Positions 34,209 through 43,749 of a stretch of 64,000 nt of DNA are shown piece by piece. How positions within the stretch are numbered: the stretch's first letter is position 1; every line of letters starts with the position of its first letter. Below the pieces are notes generated by a model. The model did no database searches and was not told where the DNA came from. It saw nothing but the letters and a program-made list of their open reading frames with translations. Location of the stretch: the NCBI GenBank assembly GCA_036346275.1, contig CM070724.1, positions 51,089,038-51,153,037 on the forward strand, written 5' to 3'. The position numbers were made by a program, and so were the translations under genes. Source of the stretch: Otatea glauca. Lineage: Eukaryota; Streptophyta; Magnoliopsida; Poales; Poaceae.

Positions 34209-36492
34209 TCACGGCTTCTGAATCTTCGGGCAACTCTTGAAAGAGTGCCCTGTCTCCTTGCAAGTAGAACATTTCTTTACGCGGCGGCCACTTTCGGCGG
34301 CGTCCATATCATTCCTTATACGCCTGGATTGCCTTCTTCCCACTCCCTTTAGCCTGCTCATGTCTGGGACCCAACGTGTATCCTCCCAGCTTTTGTGCTC
34401 CGTGAATAAACCCACCACTCGAAAACCGTACATTTCCGCGCTCCAGGTTGCAGCCACAGCTTCCTTACTAAAGAATTGAGACATGAATATACCTGGATCC
34501 ATGTGAATCATCGAGCAGGCAGCCATAACATGGGAGCATGGCCTGTGTAATAGACGAGGCTTATTGCAGGTGCAGACACAAGTTTGCCTGTGTATGATGC
34601 ATTCGTGAGCAACTTTTCGTCGGTTCGTCCCACGACCGGCTTTCTCCTTGCACATCACCTCGAACGGAGCTCCTCGTACCCATCTTCGTTGCTCGTGCAT
34701 CTCCCCTTCTTGCCTTTGTCCTCCATGTATGCGTAAATCATCTCGAGTACTTCAAAGCAGATCGTTCATGCGCGTGATCGCCCTTGCATGGCGATCAACG
34801 AAGTACTTTGTGATGCCACGAAGAACACCCTCAACAATACCAACCAAGGAAGGGGTCTCAACCTCGCATCACCCAGTTGTAAACCTCCGCAAGGTTTGTT
34901 GTCATGACACCATACCTCGCACCATCGGTGTCGTAAGCGAGCCCATTTCTCCCTAGGCTCATGCTCTATCCATTCGGAGAAGCGTTTGAGCCCTTCCATT
35001 CCTTGAACCGGTGGGGAGGGTCGTGGGTAACTCCTCCAGTAGACCGGGCCTCCCTAAGGTGGGGCTGCCCTCTTCGTTGCCTCTGTGTGTGCCTCGATGT
35101 CGACTCATCCAATTTCTTCCAGTACATCAAACTTTCTCTGCTGGTTCTGGTCGTAGAGCCTCTTGAAAAGCTTTGTTAGCTCTTTGTTCCTGAACTGCTT
35201 GTAGAAGTTGGCACCCATATGACGCTTGCACCACCTACTACGCAAATCAGACCATGGATGAGTCTCATCCACACCTTGCTGCAACTGAATAATTGCCCTC
35301 AAAAGCCCGGAATGCCGATCGTGTATGATACACACTCCAGGCCGCTGATGAACGACACCGGCTTTGACATTCCGTAGGAACCAATGCCAGCTATCTGTGT
35401 TTTCACCCTCCACAAATGCGAGCGCTACGGGGAGAACTTGATTATTGCCATCCACTCCTATGGCAGTCAATATCTGCCCTTTGTATTTACCAGTCAAAAA
35501 TGTCCCATCGACACATAACAAAGGACGACAATGCCTGAACGCATTGATGCATGGACCTAAAGCGAAGAATGCTCGCTTCAAAACCATCTTCCCAGAGAAG
35601 CGCTGCGAAGGATGCTCACAAATGTCCACATAAGTTCCAGGATTTCGGTCCTTTATCACCTGAAGCAAACCTGGCAAGTTCTGGTAGGAGTCTTCGTGCG
35701 TCTTGAACCGTGTTTCCAATGCCTTCGCTTTGCTCTCCATGCCTTCGCGTAGCTTATTGTATACTGGAACCTCTGTTGTATTGCGAGTACGATGGCCCGT
35801 GGCTCTAAATCTAGGTTGCCTACAATCTCTCCGTACATTGCATTGGCAATAAAGCACGATGATATGTTTCGATGTGATCACAGACTCGTTAGTACACATG
35901 TATGTGGAGCGACTATAGAACACTTTCAAATGGTGTCCCATTTAGGTGGTACGCATGGACGCGCCACGGGCAACCCTCCGTCGGCATCTTACATCATACA
36001 CCGATCGGACTTTACAACCTTGAAGGCTCTGCGCGCGACAATCGACCATGCTATTATCGCTTCTTGAACCTCACTCTTATTCTTGTAAATTGCATCTTTT
36101 CTCACCTCATTCGATCATCTGCGAAGGAATCGTTCATCATCGTTCACCACCAGCCTGTCGAACGGATACTCATCCCACTCTGCGGGGAATAGATCTTCAG
36201 CGGCTTCATCATTACTTAAAGCCTCATAGTCCTCATTCTCTGTGTCCATCGCTTCGACCACTGACTCAATGTTTTCGCCCTCGTCTGCCATGCCCATTGC
36301 TTCTTGAACCTCTCCCGTTGCAACATCAGCTCTCCCACCTTGCACTTCGTACTGACCCGAACCTACATCCTGCTCTACTAAGCCTTCTCTACTTGTACTG
36401 CTCTCCCCAACTTCCTCTGGTTCTTCATCAACAACCTCTTGCTGCGTCGCATGCCCGGTATTGACTTTCTCAAATGCTTGTGCCAATAACAC
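34209..36492 (-). pseudogene. MuDR-type MULE transposase, frame-shifted
   Basis: The gene reads on the minus strand in pieces. 36492-36115 is an acidic N-terminal part. The long frame 35941-35105 holds the catalytic core: LLCVDGTFLTGKYKGQILTA (first Asp, codon near 35509), ENTDSWHWFL, then CIIHDRHSGLLRAI (second Asp near 35320). A frame-shifted middle part (34999-34766) contains FSEWIEHEPREKWARL. 34700-34209 holds the SWIM zinc motif CTCNKPRLLHRPCSH and a C-terminal zinc knuckle, CSTCKETGHSFKSCP. These domains in this order define MuDR/FAR1-type transposases. The DNA-binding N-terminus near 36114-35942 is broken by a frame change; the alternative frame at 35838-35656 matches the family (LEPRAIVLAIQQRFQYTISY). 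It is the likely source of movement for this MULE. Confidence 0.9.
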
Positions 36493-37430
36493 TAATGGCC
36501 ATCCTTTCTCGATTGCAATTCTTACGTACGAACTCCAAGATTTGACCCTCGATTTCCATTAACTCCCGATCGTGCAATCTATTCTTGACAAACTACTCCA
36601 TGTAACTTCAGATCATGCAATTCACGGTCCAAAGAGAACATGTGGTACAACCATCTCATAACCGTAGCCCATGAACGCTCCCTGCGCGTGATGACTAGCC
36701 TCTACACTTGCGAAATGACTTAGATCTACCCTTCAACACCCATATGCGAACTCCTTCTCCATAATATATTTTAAATTGCACTCTATCATCCATACCGTCA
36801 TGCAAATTCATCAATTCTTAACATTTGCACAATTTAACTCTACATTGTACGACTAATAATGATCACAAATTTTTAATCATGATAGTTGCAATATTTCAAT
36901 TCTTACAAATTCTTGATTCTGTGATCATCTTCAAATTTCTATGAGAACATAACTAAACTAATGTGTCAGAACCTCTGAGATTGAGTTATATTTCGGTCCC
37001 GACAATTTTAGCCACCCAACTCTACATGACATCTCCGAATTCTCGGTACACAAATAACCGAATTTGGATTCTACATTTCCAGTTAAATTAAAATTTATCC
37101 ATGATCTCTAATCAAAAACTATTATTACAATCAAAATTTTAATCCCTACCTCTAGGTCATCCCTACATCGAAAATTAATTACTAACTAAGTCGCATAACT
37201 AAACATCCGTCCATACCGACATAACTATAAATTCTTGACTAATTCATCTAACTAAACATCTATTCTTACCAAATAAATATAAATTTCTAACTAAGTCAAC
37301 TAGCTAAACAACTTGCATCGTTCTCATTCCTAACTAAGTCATCTACCTAAATAACTATTATTACTCTATTTAATCTGATTACTATATTACATATTCAACA
37401 TTTAAATACTTAAAAAAATTAGTACTGACG
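36493..37430. other. MULE 5' region upstream of the transposase
   Basis: AT-rich, no gene seen. Between about 37170 and 37375 a loose repeat of roughly 60 bp recurs, built on CTAACTAAGTCATCTA and AACTAAACA. It is probably the promoter and leader region of the transposase gene. Confidence 0.4.
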
Positions 37431-37448
37431 AAATGCGGATCTTGAAGT

Positions 37449-37556
37449 CCCTCTCCTTTCTCCTCCTCCTCCTTCTCCTTCTCCTTCTCCTTCTCCCTCT
37501 CCCTCCCTCCGCCTCCCTTCTTCTCCTTCTCCTTCTCCTTCTCCTTCTCCTCTTTT
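37449..37556. repeat. CTCCTT-rich microsatellite
   Basis: A pyrimidine run of CTC, CTT and CTCCTT units over about 108 bases. It produces artificial poly-Arg/Glu and poly-Leu frames on both strands. Confidence 0.85.
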
Positions 37557-37628
37557 TTCTGTTTTTTTTTCCTCTGCGCTTTTGGTTGGCACGAGTGAGG
37601 CGTGGTCGCATGTGACTTTATATAGTAT

Positions 37629-37893
37629 GTCTGTCGCCATTTCAAATGGCGACAGACTCTCTGTCGCCGTTGAAATGGCGACAGACAGTGTCGCTATTTA
37701 AATAGGCGACGAGGTGACGTTTGCTCTCTGTCGCCATTTGAAATGGCGACAGAGAGTCTGTCCCTATCTGAAACGGCGACAGGCTGTCTGTCGCCATTTC
37801 AAATGGCGACAGATGGGTAGTTTTGTAATTTTTTTTCGGAATATTATTTTTGTAAAATAGAATAAAAATAGTATTATTTAAAATAAAAATTCT
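37629..37893 (-). repeat. MULE right terminal inverted repeat
   Basis: The reverse complement of the left end. It holds palindromes of the CTGTCGCCATTT type at about 37630, 37660, 37689, 37727, 37758 and 37788, then ACTACCCATCTG and the AT-rich outer part to 37893, next to the TTCTTCATG duplication. Confidence 0.9.
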
Positions 37894-37902
37894 TTCTTCA
37901 TG

Positions 37903-38349
37903 GGGTGCTTCATGCACTTCTACTTGCTCTTCACTGCTTTTCCCTATCGCAGGAGCAAGTTCCTTTAGTTTTTCATTGCCTATGTGTGCGCACACATTAT
38001 TTCCGACGGCTTCCTTCAGTGGAAGATTCAAGTCTGGAATTGCCTTTCCTGTTGGCTTCTTTCCAGTGCCAGGTCTCAACTGGCTCCCCTTCTTTCCTTG
38101 GGGCATTTTCGTGATTGGTTGTGGTAAGTCCTCTCGCCCAGTTTTCTCCAGACGTCTCCGGGTACTTTTGGTTTGAGGAGCCAGATTTCCTGCTCTTTTT
38201 CTTTGAGGCCTCTGAGCAGGTTGATGGATACCTTCTATTTTCTTTGGTATTTCCACCCTCTCTGGTGCATTCCTTGCGGGTACATGCGACTTAACCACGC
38301 CCTTCAGATCACAAAAATGATCAGGCAGTTCACTTGCTAAATTCTGCAA
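37903..38349 (-). pseudogene. Copia linker between integrase and reverse transcriptase
   Basis: A basic, Pro/Lys-rich stretch (ENLASELPDH-like start, KGVVKSHVPARNAPERVEIP) typical of the hinge between Copia integrase and reverse transcriptase. The frame runs on into the MULE end only by chance. It reconnects to 16450 once the MULE is removed. Confidence 0.7.
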
Positions 38350-38370
38350 ATCAATTATCTTCTAGACTTC

Positions 38371-38808
38371 TTAATTTGCTTCATTAGTGCGGGGGTCATG
38401 TGCGGGGATCCCAGTGGAATGCCATATGATTTCCCGGCATTTTTCATCCAAAGGTTGATTTCCTCCCCCTAATGACGGGAAACGATCCTCGTCAAAGATG
38501 CAATCAGCGAATCGGGCTGTATGCAAGTCTCCAGTCATGGGTTCCAAATACCTGATTATGGATGCACTCTCATAACCAACGTATATCCCAGACTTGCGGA
38601 GAGGGCCCATTGCAGTCCGATGAGGGGGTGGTATAGGTACATATACCATACACCCAAATTTTCTAAGATGGGAGATCTTCGGGATGATCCCGTGCACAAG
38701 CTGCATAGGAGAATGGATGTTGTAGGCCGACGGTCTGAAATTGATAAGAGCTGCTGCGTGCAGGACTGCGTGTCCCCAACAAGTGTTGGGTAAGTTACAA
38801 CTCTGCAA
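38371..38808 (-). pseudogene. Copia integrase C-terminal part
   Basis: A frame with CWGHAVLHAAALINFRPSAY, PMQLVHGIIPKISHLRKFGC (the conserved P-x-L..HLR-FGC region after the third catalytic residue) and KSGIYVGYESASIIRYLEP. It follows the integrase core at 38853 with a short break, where the E-containing segment is shifted. Confidence 0.88.
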
Positions 38809-38852
38809 AAGCGGTCTGGCAATGAACTTAATCCTCTTTATTAGTGCTTGTG

Positions 38853-39788
38853 CTAGTCCATTTTGCGTATGGACGTGCGGTACGAGTGCTCAACTGCTAT
38901 CCCTGTTGCCGTGCAATAATCATCAAATGCCTTTGAAGTAAATTCTCCGGCATTGTCCATTCTAATGGACTTCACGCGATGATCAGGGAAAGCATTCTTA
39001 ATTCTTATGATCTGCGAGATCAGCTTTGCAAAAGCATGGTTTCTTGTTGACAACAAGCATACATGCGACCATTTCGAGGAAGCATCGATGAGCACCATAA
39101 AGTATCGAAACGGCCCTGACAGGGGCTGAATCAGACCGCAAATATCTCCCTGGATGCGTTCCAGGAATGCAGGGATTTCACTTTGCACTTTCATGACGGA
39201 GGGTCTAGTTATTAATTTCCCGGTGGCACATGCAGGGCACACAAAATCTTCAAGATTCGAGAAATTTTTAACATTAATGCCATGACCTTGTGAGTTGTTC
39301 ACTATATTTCTCATCATTCTAAGACCAGGATGACCTAATCTACCATGCCATAAAGAAAATAACTCAGAGCTTCTAAAAACAGTCTTCATGGAAGTATACA
39401 CTTCGGGTGCATGAATATTCGTGTAGTACAACCCAGATTCATATGAGGGACATTTTTCTAATACCATTTTTCCACATACCGCGTGCTTCACAATGCACAA
39501 GTATTCTTTGCCATTTTCTTCATTGGTTTCTACGTGAAAACCATTGGCGCGGATGTCTTTAAAGCTTAAGAGAGTGCGCGTTGATTCAGGATACAAAAGG
39601 GCTTCTTCAATTACCAAAGTTGTACCCATAGGCAAAATAATTGTGGCTCTTCCTGAGCCGATTACATATGAGTCGCTTCCTGCGATCGTAGTAATCTTTC
39701 CAGCGTTCTTCATGATCGACTGGAAATACTTAGACTCTCTTAAGATGGTATTTGTTGTGGCACTATCAACAATGCATATCTCTTCCAT
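38853..39788 (-). pseudogene. Copia protease, GAG-pre-integrase and integrase core
   Basis: The frame starts MEEICIVDSATTNTIL, the retropepsin active site with Asp-Ser-Ala instead of the usual DSGA(S/T). It continues with LYPESTRTLLSFKDIRANGF, then the zinc motif H in LWHGRLGHPG and CPACATGK, and the integrase core GDICGLIQPLSGPFRYFMVL (first Asp) and SIRMDNAGEFTSKAFDDY (second Asp). It ends near the third acid. The start lies about 70 bp inside the 5' LTR, so no gag can precede it. Confidence 0.9.
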
Positions 39789-39858
39789 TTGGGCGCTACA
39801 CGATTTCTCTTCTCACCTTTTCAAAACTGATCTCCAGTAGAGCTTCGTGCTGATAACG

Positions 39859-40085
39859 TGTTAAGGAACCTCGCTATCGAATAGTCCAGGGTTCCCGAAC
39901 AGATCTGAATTGGAGAACAGAAAGAGAGAGAGACACGTGTTTAGGGAGAGCAACAGCGGAAATTCTTTATTGCTAATGATTTCTAGTACATTGGGGGGAC
40001 CCCCTCCTCCTTTTATAGCGCTCACCCAGGGTTTAGGCTAAGGGACCAGCATGGGCCTTCAATGGGCCATCTAGGTTTCCCAACA
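39859..40085 (-). repeat. Copia 5' LTR
   Basis: 227 bp, matching 14234-14459 with seven transitions and two small indels. It is followed outward by TAAAT (40086-40090). The inner flank on the minus strand, CGTTATCAGCACGAAGC, fits a Copia primer-binding region. Confidence 0.93.
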
Positions 40086-40090
40086 TAAAT

Positions 40091-40350
40091 CACTAGATTT
40101 TTGTACATGAATGAGAGAGAGAGAGATGGTCTGGTTGCCAGAACGTGCTGATTAAGTGTAGTTGCGATTAACTTGTATCAATAGTCTCCGAAGTTTCCTT
40201 TCAATATCTTTACACTACTGACTCACCTGGCGTGATATAGATCCTATATATACGTACGTAGGTGCGTACGACTACGACTAGAGATGACAAGGTCAAGGAC
40301 ATCGCAAGCAAATTAAGCAGAAAGAATAATTTGATGAGATCAATGTAGGC
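40091..40350. other. Intergenic, right flank of the Copia element
   Basis: Nothing recognised except a GA-rich run near 40110-40126. It was contiguous with 14233 before the Copia insertion. Confidence 0.5.
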
Positions 40351-40490
40351 GCATATATATCTCCATCCTTTACTTGGTCACCGTTTTGTTGGGGGTAAAC
40401 GAGTAGTCAGACTAAATGATGGTTACTTGCACGAAGCCATCAATGCAAAGCATGGTACCACCCAAAGGAGAACTGGTAAATGGCTAGCAA
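40351..40490 (+). promoter_or_regulatory. Germin-like promoter fragment
   Basis: It contains TTACTTGGTCACC (40372-40384), TTGGGGGTAAAC, TAGTCAGACTAAA and GGTTACTTGCACGA...AATGCAAAG, in the same order as 90-220 and, in part, as the intact GLP promoter on the minus strand near 45960-46018. It stands upstream of, and in the same orientation as, the GLP pseudogene. The leader, TATA and exon 1 part of the promoter is missing. Confidence 0.6.
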
Positions 40491-40574
40491 GTCACAGAGA
40501 GGCAATTCAAATGCTTTCCTTCTGAGTGAATCAACTACTCTAGTTCAATCAAGACCAGTTCAGTGATGGCAAAT

Positions 40575-41125
40575 TCGTGTAGATGGTCATGGATTTGCTT
40601 GCAAGGAGCCGAAAGACGTGAACACGATGGATTTCTTATTTGCAGCCAAACTCGACAAGATGATGAGCGAGGTCAGATCCAACATCACCTTGATCAATTT
40701 CATGCGGAACCCTGGACTCAATGCGCTTGGCATCTCCTTGTCCCGCATCCACTACAAAACCTGAAGTGAGAACCCACACGCAGACACACCCGAGAGCCTC
40801 ACATTGCTCGAGTACGCTCTATGTAGGTTTCGTGACTTCTAACCCTGACAACAAGATCTTTACTAACATGCATGCTTAACAAGGGCGATGTATTTCAGAT
40901 CCCAGAGAGGCTCATCCTCTTCCAATTCAACCCAAGCTATGACAAACCGGCAGTGGCCATCACCGCATGTAGTAGCTAAAACCCTGGTGCCTTCACCATT
41001 AATTGACAACACAAATATTTGGCTCAAAGCCACCAATCCCGGATGATGTTCTAGCCAAGGCTTTTCAGGTGGAGAAGAAGACTTGCTCCAATCCAGGCTC
41101 AGTTCTGGATTGACAATGATAGCTA
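40575..41125 (+). pseudogene. Germin-like protein pseudogene (exon 2 remnant)
   Basis: Reading through frame changes, the sequence follows exon 2 of the intact gene: GFACKEPKDVNTMDFLFAAK, SNITLINFMRNPGLNALGIS, LSRIHYK, then a stop; later LYVGFVTSNPDN and, after indels, LFQFNP and pieces matching IPDDVLAKAFQVEKKT. The metal-binding box HTHPRATE of functional germins is destroyed: the place reads HADTPES with shifts. Exon 1 and the signal peptide are absent. The strand is opposite to the intact gene 3.9 kb away. Confidence 0.85.
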
Positions 41126-41298
41126 AATCAACTAATGATATAGTCGTCATATGAACAGTGTGCTATGCATTATTTTCAATGCAATAGTTCTTGTTTATAC
41201 TTTGCATGGTTAAACAGAATATCTTATACTGTATTGTTGCTGTTATACAACTAGCCGCAGCAGCAGTACAGCAGTAGAACTAGTAGAAACAGCGGTAG
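41126..41298. other. Short intergenic spacer
   Basis: Sequence after the GLP pseudogene, probably its old 3' flank. It contains a CAG-rich run near 41255-41275. It ends with GGTAG, the possible left target duplication of the next element. Confidence 0.5.
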
Positions 41299-41647
41299 TG
41301 TTGGTTTTAGCCTTGATCATTAACACATGCACACGGCACACAAGGAAGAACACAAGAGCACTTGGAGATTTTTTTTCGACGTTGCCACAATTGACGTCTT
41401 TTATTTCTTTTCTCTTTTTCTATCATTTTCAATTCTGTTGTTCTCAAAATCACTAGATACATGCCCTTTTATAATGGGCGAATCGACTAATCAACTTGCT
41501 AACGAAGCCAACAACTAAACATGGAAAGCCTAAATAAGGAAATAAACTAACTGATTTGATCCGATTGCTAATTATATCGTGATCTTTATTTGCCTTGTAC
41601 GACACGGCGAGCCAACAATTTTAGCAAGTCCTGATTACTTTCCAACA
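41299..41647 (-). repeat. 3' LTR of the non-autonomous element
   Basis: 349 bp copy, aligned by eye with 43393-43749 along its whole length, including CATGCCCTTTTATAATGGGC and GATTTGATCCGATTG. CCTTTTATAATGGGC may be a TATA region on either strand. Confidence 0.8.
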
Positions 41648-43392
41648 ATCCCCCTAATCAAGACTTGTCGACTCATACAAATTACCACAACAAAATCCTA
41701 GACTCGAGCTCATGTGGCAAGCAGACTCATCAACTTCAACCTGCACTACACACAACCTGCAGGATGTCGTTCACAACTCATCAACATCCTACATAACTCA
41801 TGTATGCACACATACAGCTAGGTCGTTAGCCACAACTCCCCAACTTCTTGGATTACTCTTGCATGCAAATTACAACTCAAAACTCTAAGTAAGACAACTT
41901 TTTCCCCTTAATCTTGACGCATCTCTAACTCATTGAGATAGTCGGTCCCAACTACGACTTGCTCACGTTTATCTTGTGGACACAACTCACAAAAGAACTC
42001 ATGTGATCACACACAGTATCTCGTGAACACAACTGACACGAGAATGCGTAGCTTTGGCCATCTTCTCGATGAGACACGCAGATGTCTGCTAATGTCATCT
42101 TGTCACACCGGTTGTCGATGACGCTCATCAATATCGGATATTGGGGAGACATGTCTCATCCACTCTTTCACCGTCATATCTTCTCGTCGATTCTTCCCAC
42201 TCGTGGCATGACTTTGACATCATGAGACTTGATCGAGAGCTTTACAAACGCAAACACTTAGACATATACTCACAAGTACTCACACACATATGGTACTTTA
42301 ACACAATGATTTGAACAAACATGCACGTACACCACACATTGTGTACAGTGCATATCTCGACGACGGCTCTCTACCTCGTTGTCTCCTCGTCGTGGAGCCA
42401 CATGCACCGCCGTAGCCACGCTCGATGCACTGTTGCCTGTCAGATCCCGCTCAATACTGCGTCGCTCAGTAATGGTAGCCTGCCCCAAGGCATAGTAGTT
42501 GTGGTCACCTTTGGGGTAAGTGCAACACCAAGATTAGACTCTCGCTCCAGTGGTATAACCAATAGGTGGGCTCGGTTGGGCTCGAATCCACCCTCCGGCT
42601 GCCGGATCCTATATACCATTTTTATCACCGGCGCTTATTTTTTGGCACAGCAACGATGAATGTACACGCACTCTAGCGCGTCTGGATGAAGAAGAAACTT
42701 TGCTGGTTGAGGGCTACTTTTTGGGCTATATGGCTTGGTGGGCCGCTGCTTGTTGAAGGCCTAATTTTGCAATTGGTAATTTTCCCTGATGCCTGTAAAA
42801 CTAGACTTGAACCCTCGATGCACGCAGACCATAGAGAGAGGGGGTGGCTCGACACCTCTCCTTTGTGAAGATATGGTAGCCCACTGAGTTGGGGGCGCTT
42901 GATGTATGTCATCAAGAGTCGGTGATTGCGAGGCACAGCGAGGACATCGAGTGAATGCTGGGAAGCTGGTGAGGGCGCGGGCATGTGGCAATGGACGTCC
43001 CACTATAGCAATGACGAGCAGATTGTGAAGACGATGCAGCGTGTGTTGGCGAGTGCCTAACTGGCGGAGTGGACTGACCATGACAACAAATTAAAAATGT
43101 GCGAATATATAATTTTTTTATCAAGTTTAACGGTATTAGTGGGTTGAAAGAGACAATAACCGATGTATTTGATTGATTATATTTAACTTGTTTTTAGCTT
43201 TCGAAAAGTTTGACAAGCGAATGTCGTATAAGTATTAAGTATTTCTCAAATAATGAACTACTAGTAGTAACACCCGAACCAATGATAATACAACATAAGT
43301 TGTTTAATATGTTTGTCTCAATTTAACCTAATCTTTTAAGCCCACCCTCTATTTTTATCCTGGCTTCGCCACCGCCTCGCTTTGATACCAAT

Positions 43393-43749
43393 TGTTGGTT
43401 TTAGCCTTGGATCATTAACACATGCACACGAATACGGGGAAGAACGCAATAACACACAGAGATATTTTTTCGATGTCGTCACAACTTGAAGATTTTTCTT
43501 TTCTCTCTCTCTCTCTTTTTGTGTCATTTTCAATGTTGTTGTTTTCAAACTCACGGGACACATGCCTTTTTATAATGGGCGAACCACCTAATCAACTTGC
43601 AAACCAAGCCAATAACTAAACATGAAAAGCCTAAATAAAGAAATAAACTAACTGATTTGATCCGATTGTCAATTGCATTGTGATCTTTACTTGTCTTGTA
43701 CGACACGGCAAGCCAATAGTTTTAGCAAGTTTTGATAACTCTCCAAACA
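43393..43749 (-). repeat. 5' LTR of the non-autonomous element
   Basis: 357 bp copy; the primer site lies on its inner side (43379-43392, TTTGATACCAAT on the plus strand). Differences from the other LTR are numerous, which suggests an old insertion. Confidence 0.8.

Larger units (their letters stand above)
16460..37893 (-). mobile_element. Mutator-like element with transposase, PMD and GRF zinc-finger genes
   Basis: The Copia element is interrupted exactly here. The nine bases TTCTTCATG occur at 16451-16459 and 37894-37902, the duplication length typical of Mutator elements. The ends are long inverted repeats (about 265-280 bp), each an outer AT-rich part then a series of palindromes built on TGTCGCCATTT. 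Removing the nested Gypsy (18532-30671 plus 5 bp) leaves about 9.3 kb. On the minus strand the order is right TIR, transposase (36492-34209), PMD gene (33889-31319), GRF zinc-finger gene (30698 to 17215, split by the Gypsy), left TIR. All three genes contain frame changes as read here. Confidence 0.9.
14234..40085 (-). mobile_element. Copia-type LTR retrotransposon, split by a MULE
   Basis: Two LTRs (226 and 227 bp) start TGTTAA.G and end CCCAACA on the plus strand and are flanked by a perfect TAAAT duplication (14229-14233 and 40086-40090). Coding parts run on the minus strand in Copia order: protease, GAG-pre-integrase zinc motif and integrase (39788-38371), linker (38349-37903), reverse transcriptase (16325-15245) and RNase H (15244-14708). 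The polypurine tract next to the left LTR reads AAGGGGGAG on the minus strand. Next to the right LTR the minus strand reads CGTTATCAGCACGAAGC, the likely primer site region. There is no gag: only about 70 bp separate the right LTR from the protease frame. The LTRs differ at 7 positions, all transitions, plus two small indels (counted by eye). Confidence 0.92.
41299..43749 (-). mobile_element. Non-autonomous LTR element, about 2.45 kb
   Basis: Two direct repeats (41299-41647 and 43393-43749, 349 and 357 bp) both start TGTTGGTTTTAGCC and end CCAACA or CCAAACA. On the minus strand the base-by-base neighbours are TTGGTATCAAAGCGAGG after the right LTR, a primer site of the methionine tRNA type, and GATTAGGGGGAT before the left LTR, a purine tract. 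Flanks GGTAG and AGTAG differ by one base. The 1745 bp interior has no gag or pol and no credible long frame, so the element depended on another for movement. Confidence 0.8.

Noticed and set aside
37402..37645. Frames rich in Arg, Lys and Glu on the minus strand and Leu on the plus strand
   Set aside because: Translation of the CTCCTT microsatellite; no protein is implied.
40563..40769. A 68-residue frame starting inside the germin-like remnant
   Set aside because: Out of frame with the germin homology; the segment is explained by the pseudogene.
42540..42610. A tRNA or SINE-like segment with GGCTCGAATCC resembling a B box
   Set aside because: No matching A box at the right distance, no acceptor stem and no poly-A or poly-T tail; it lies inside the non-autonomous LTR element.
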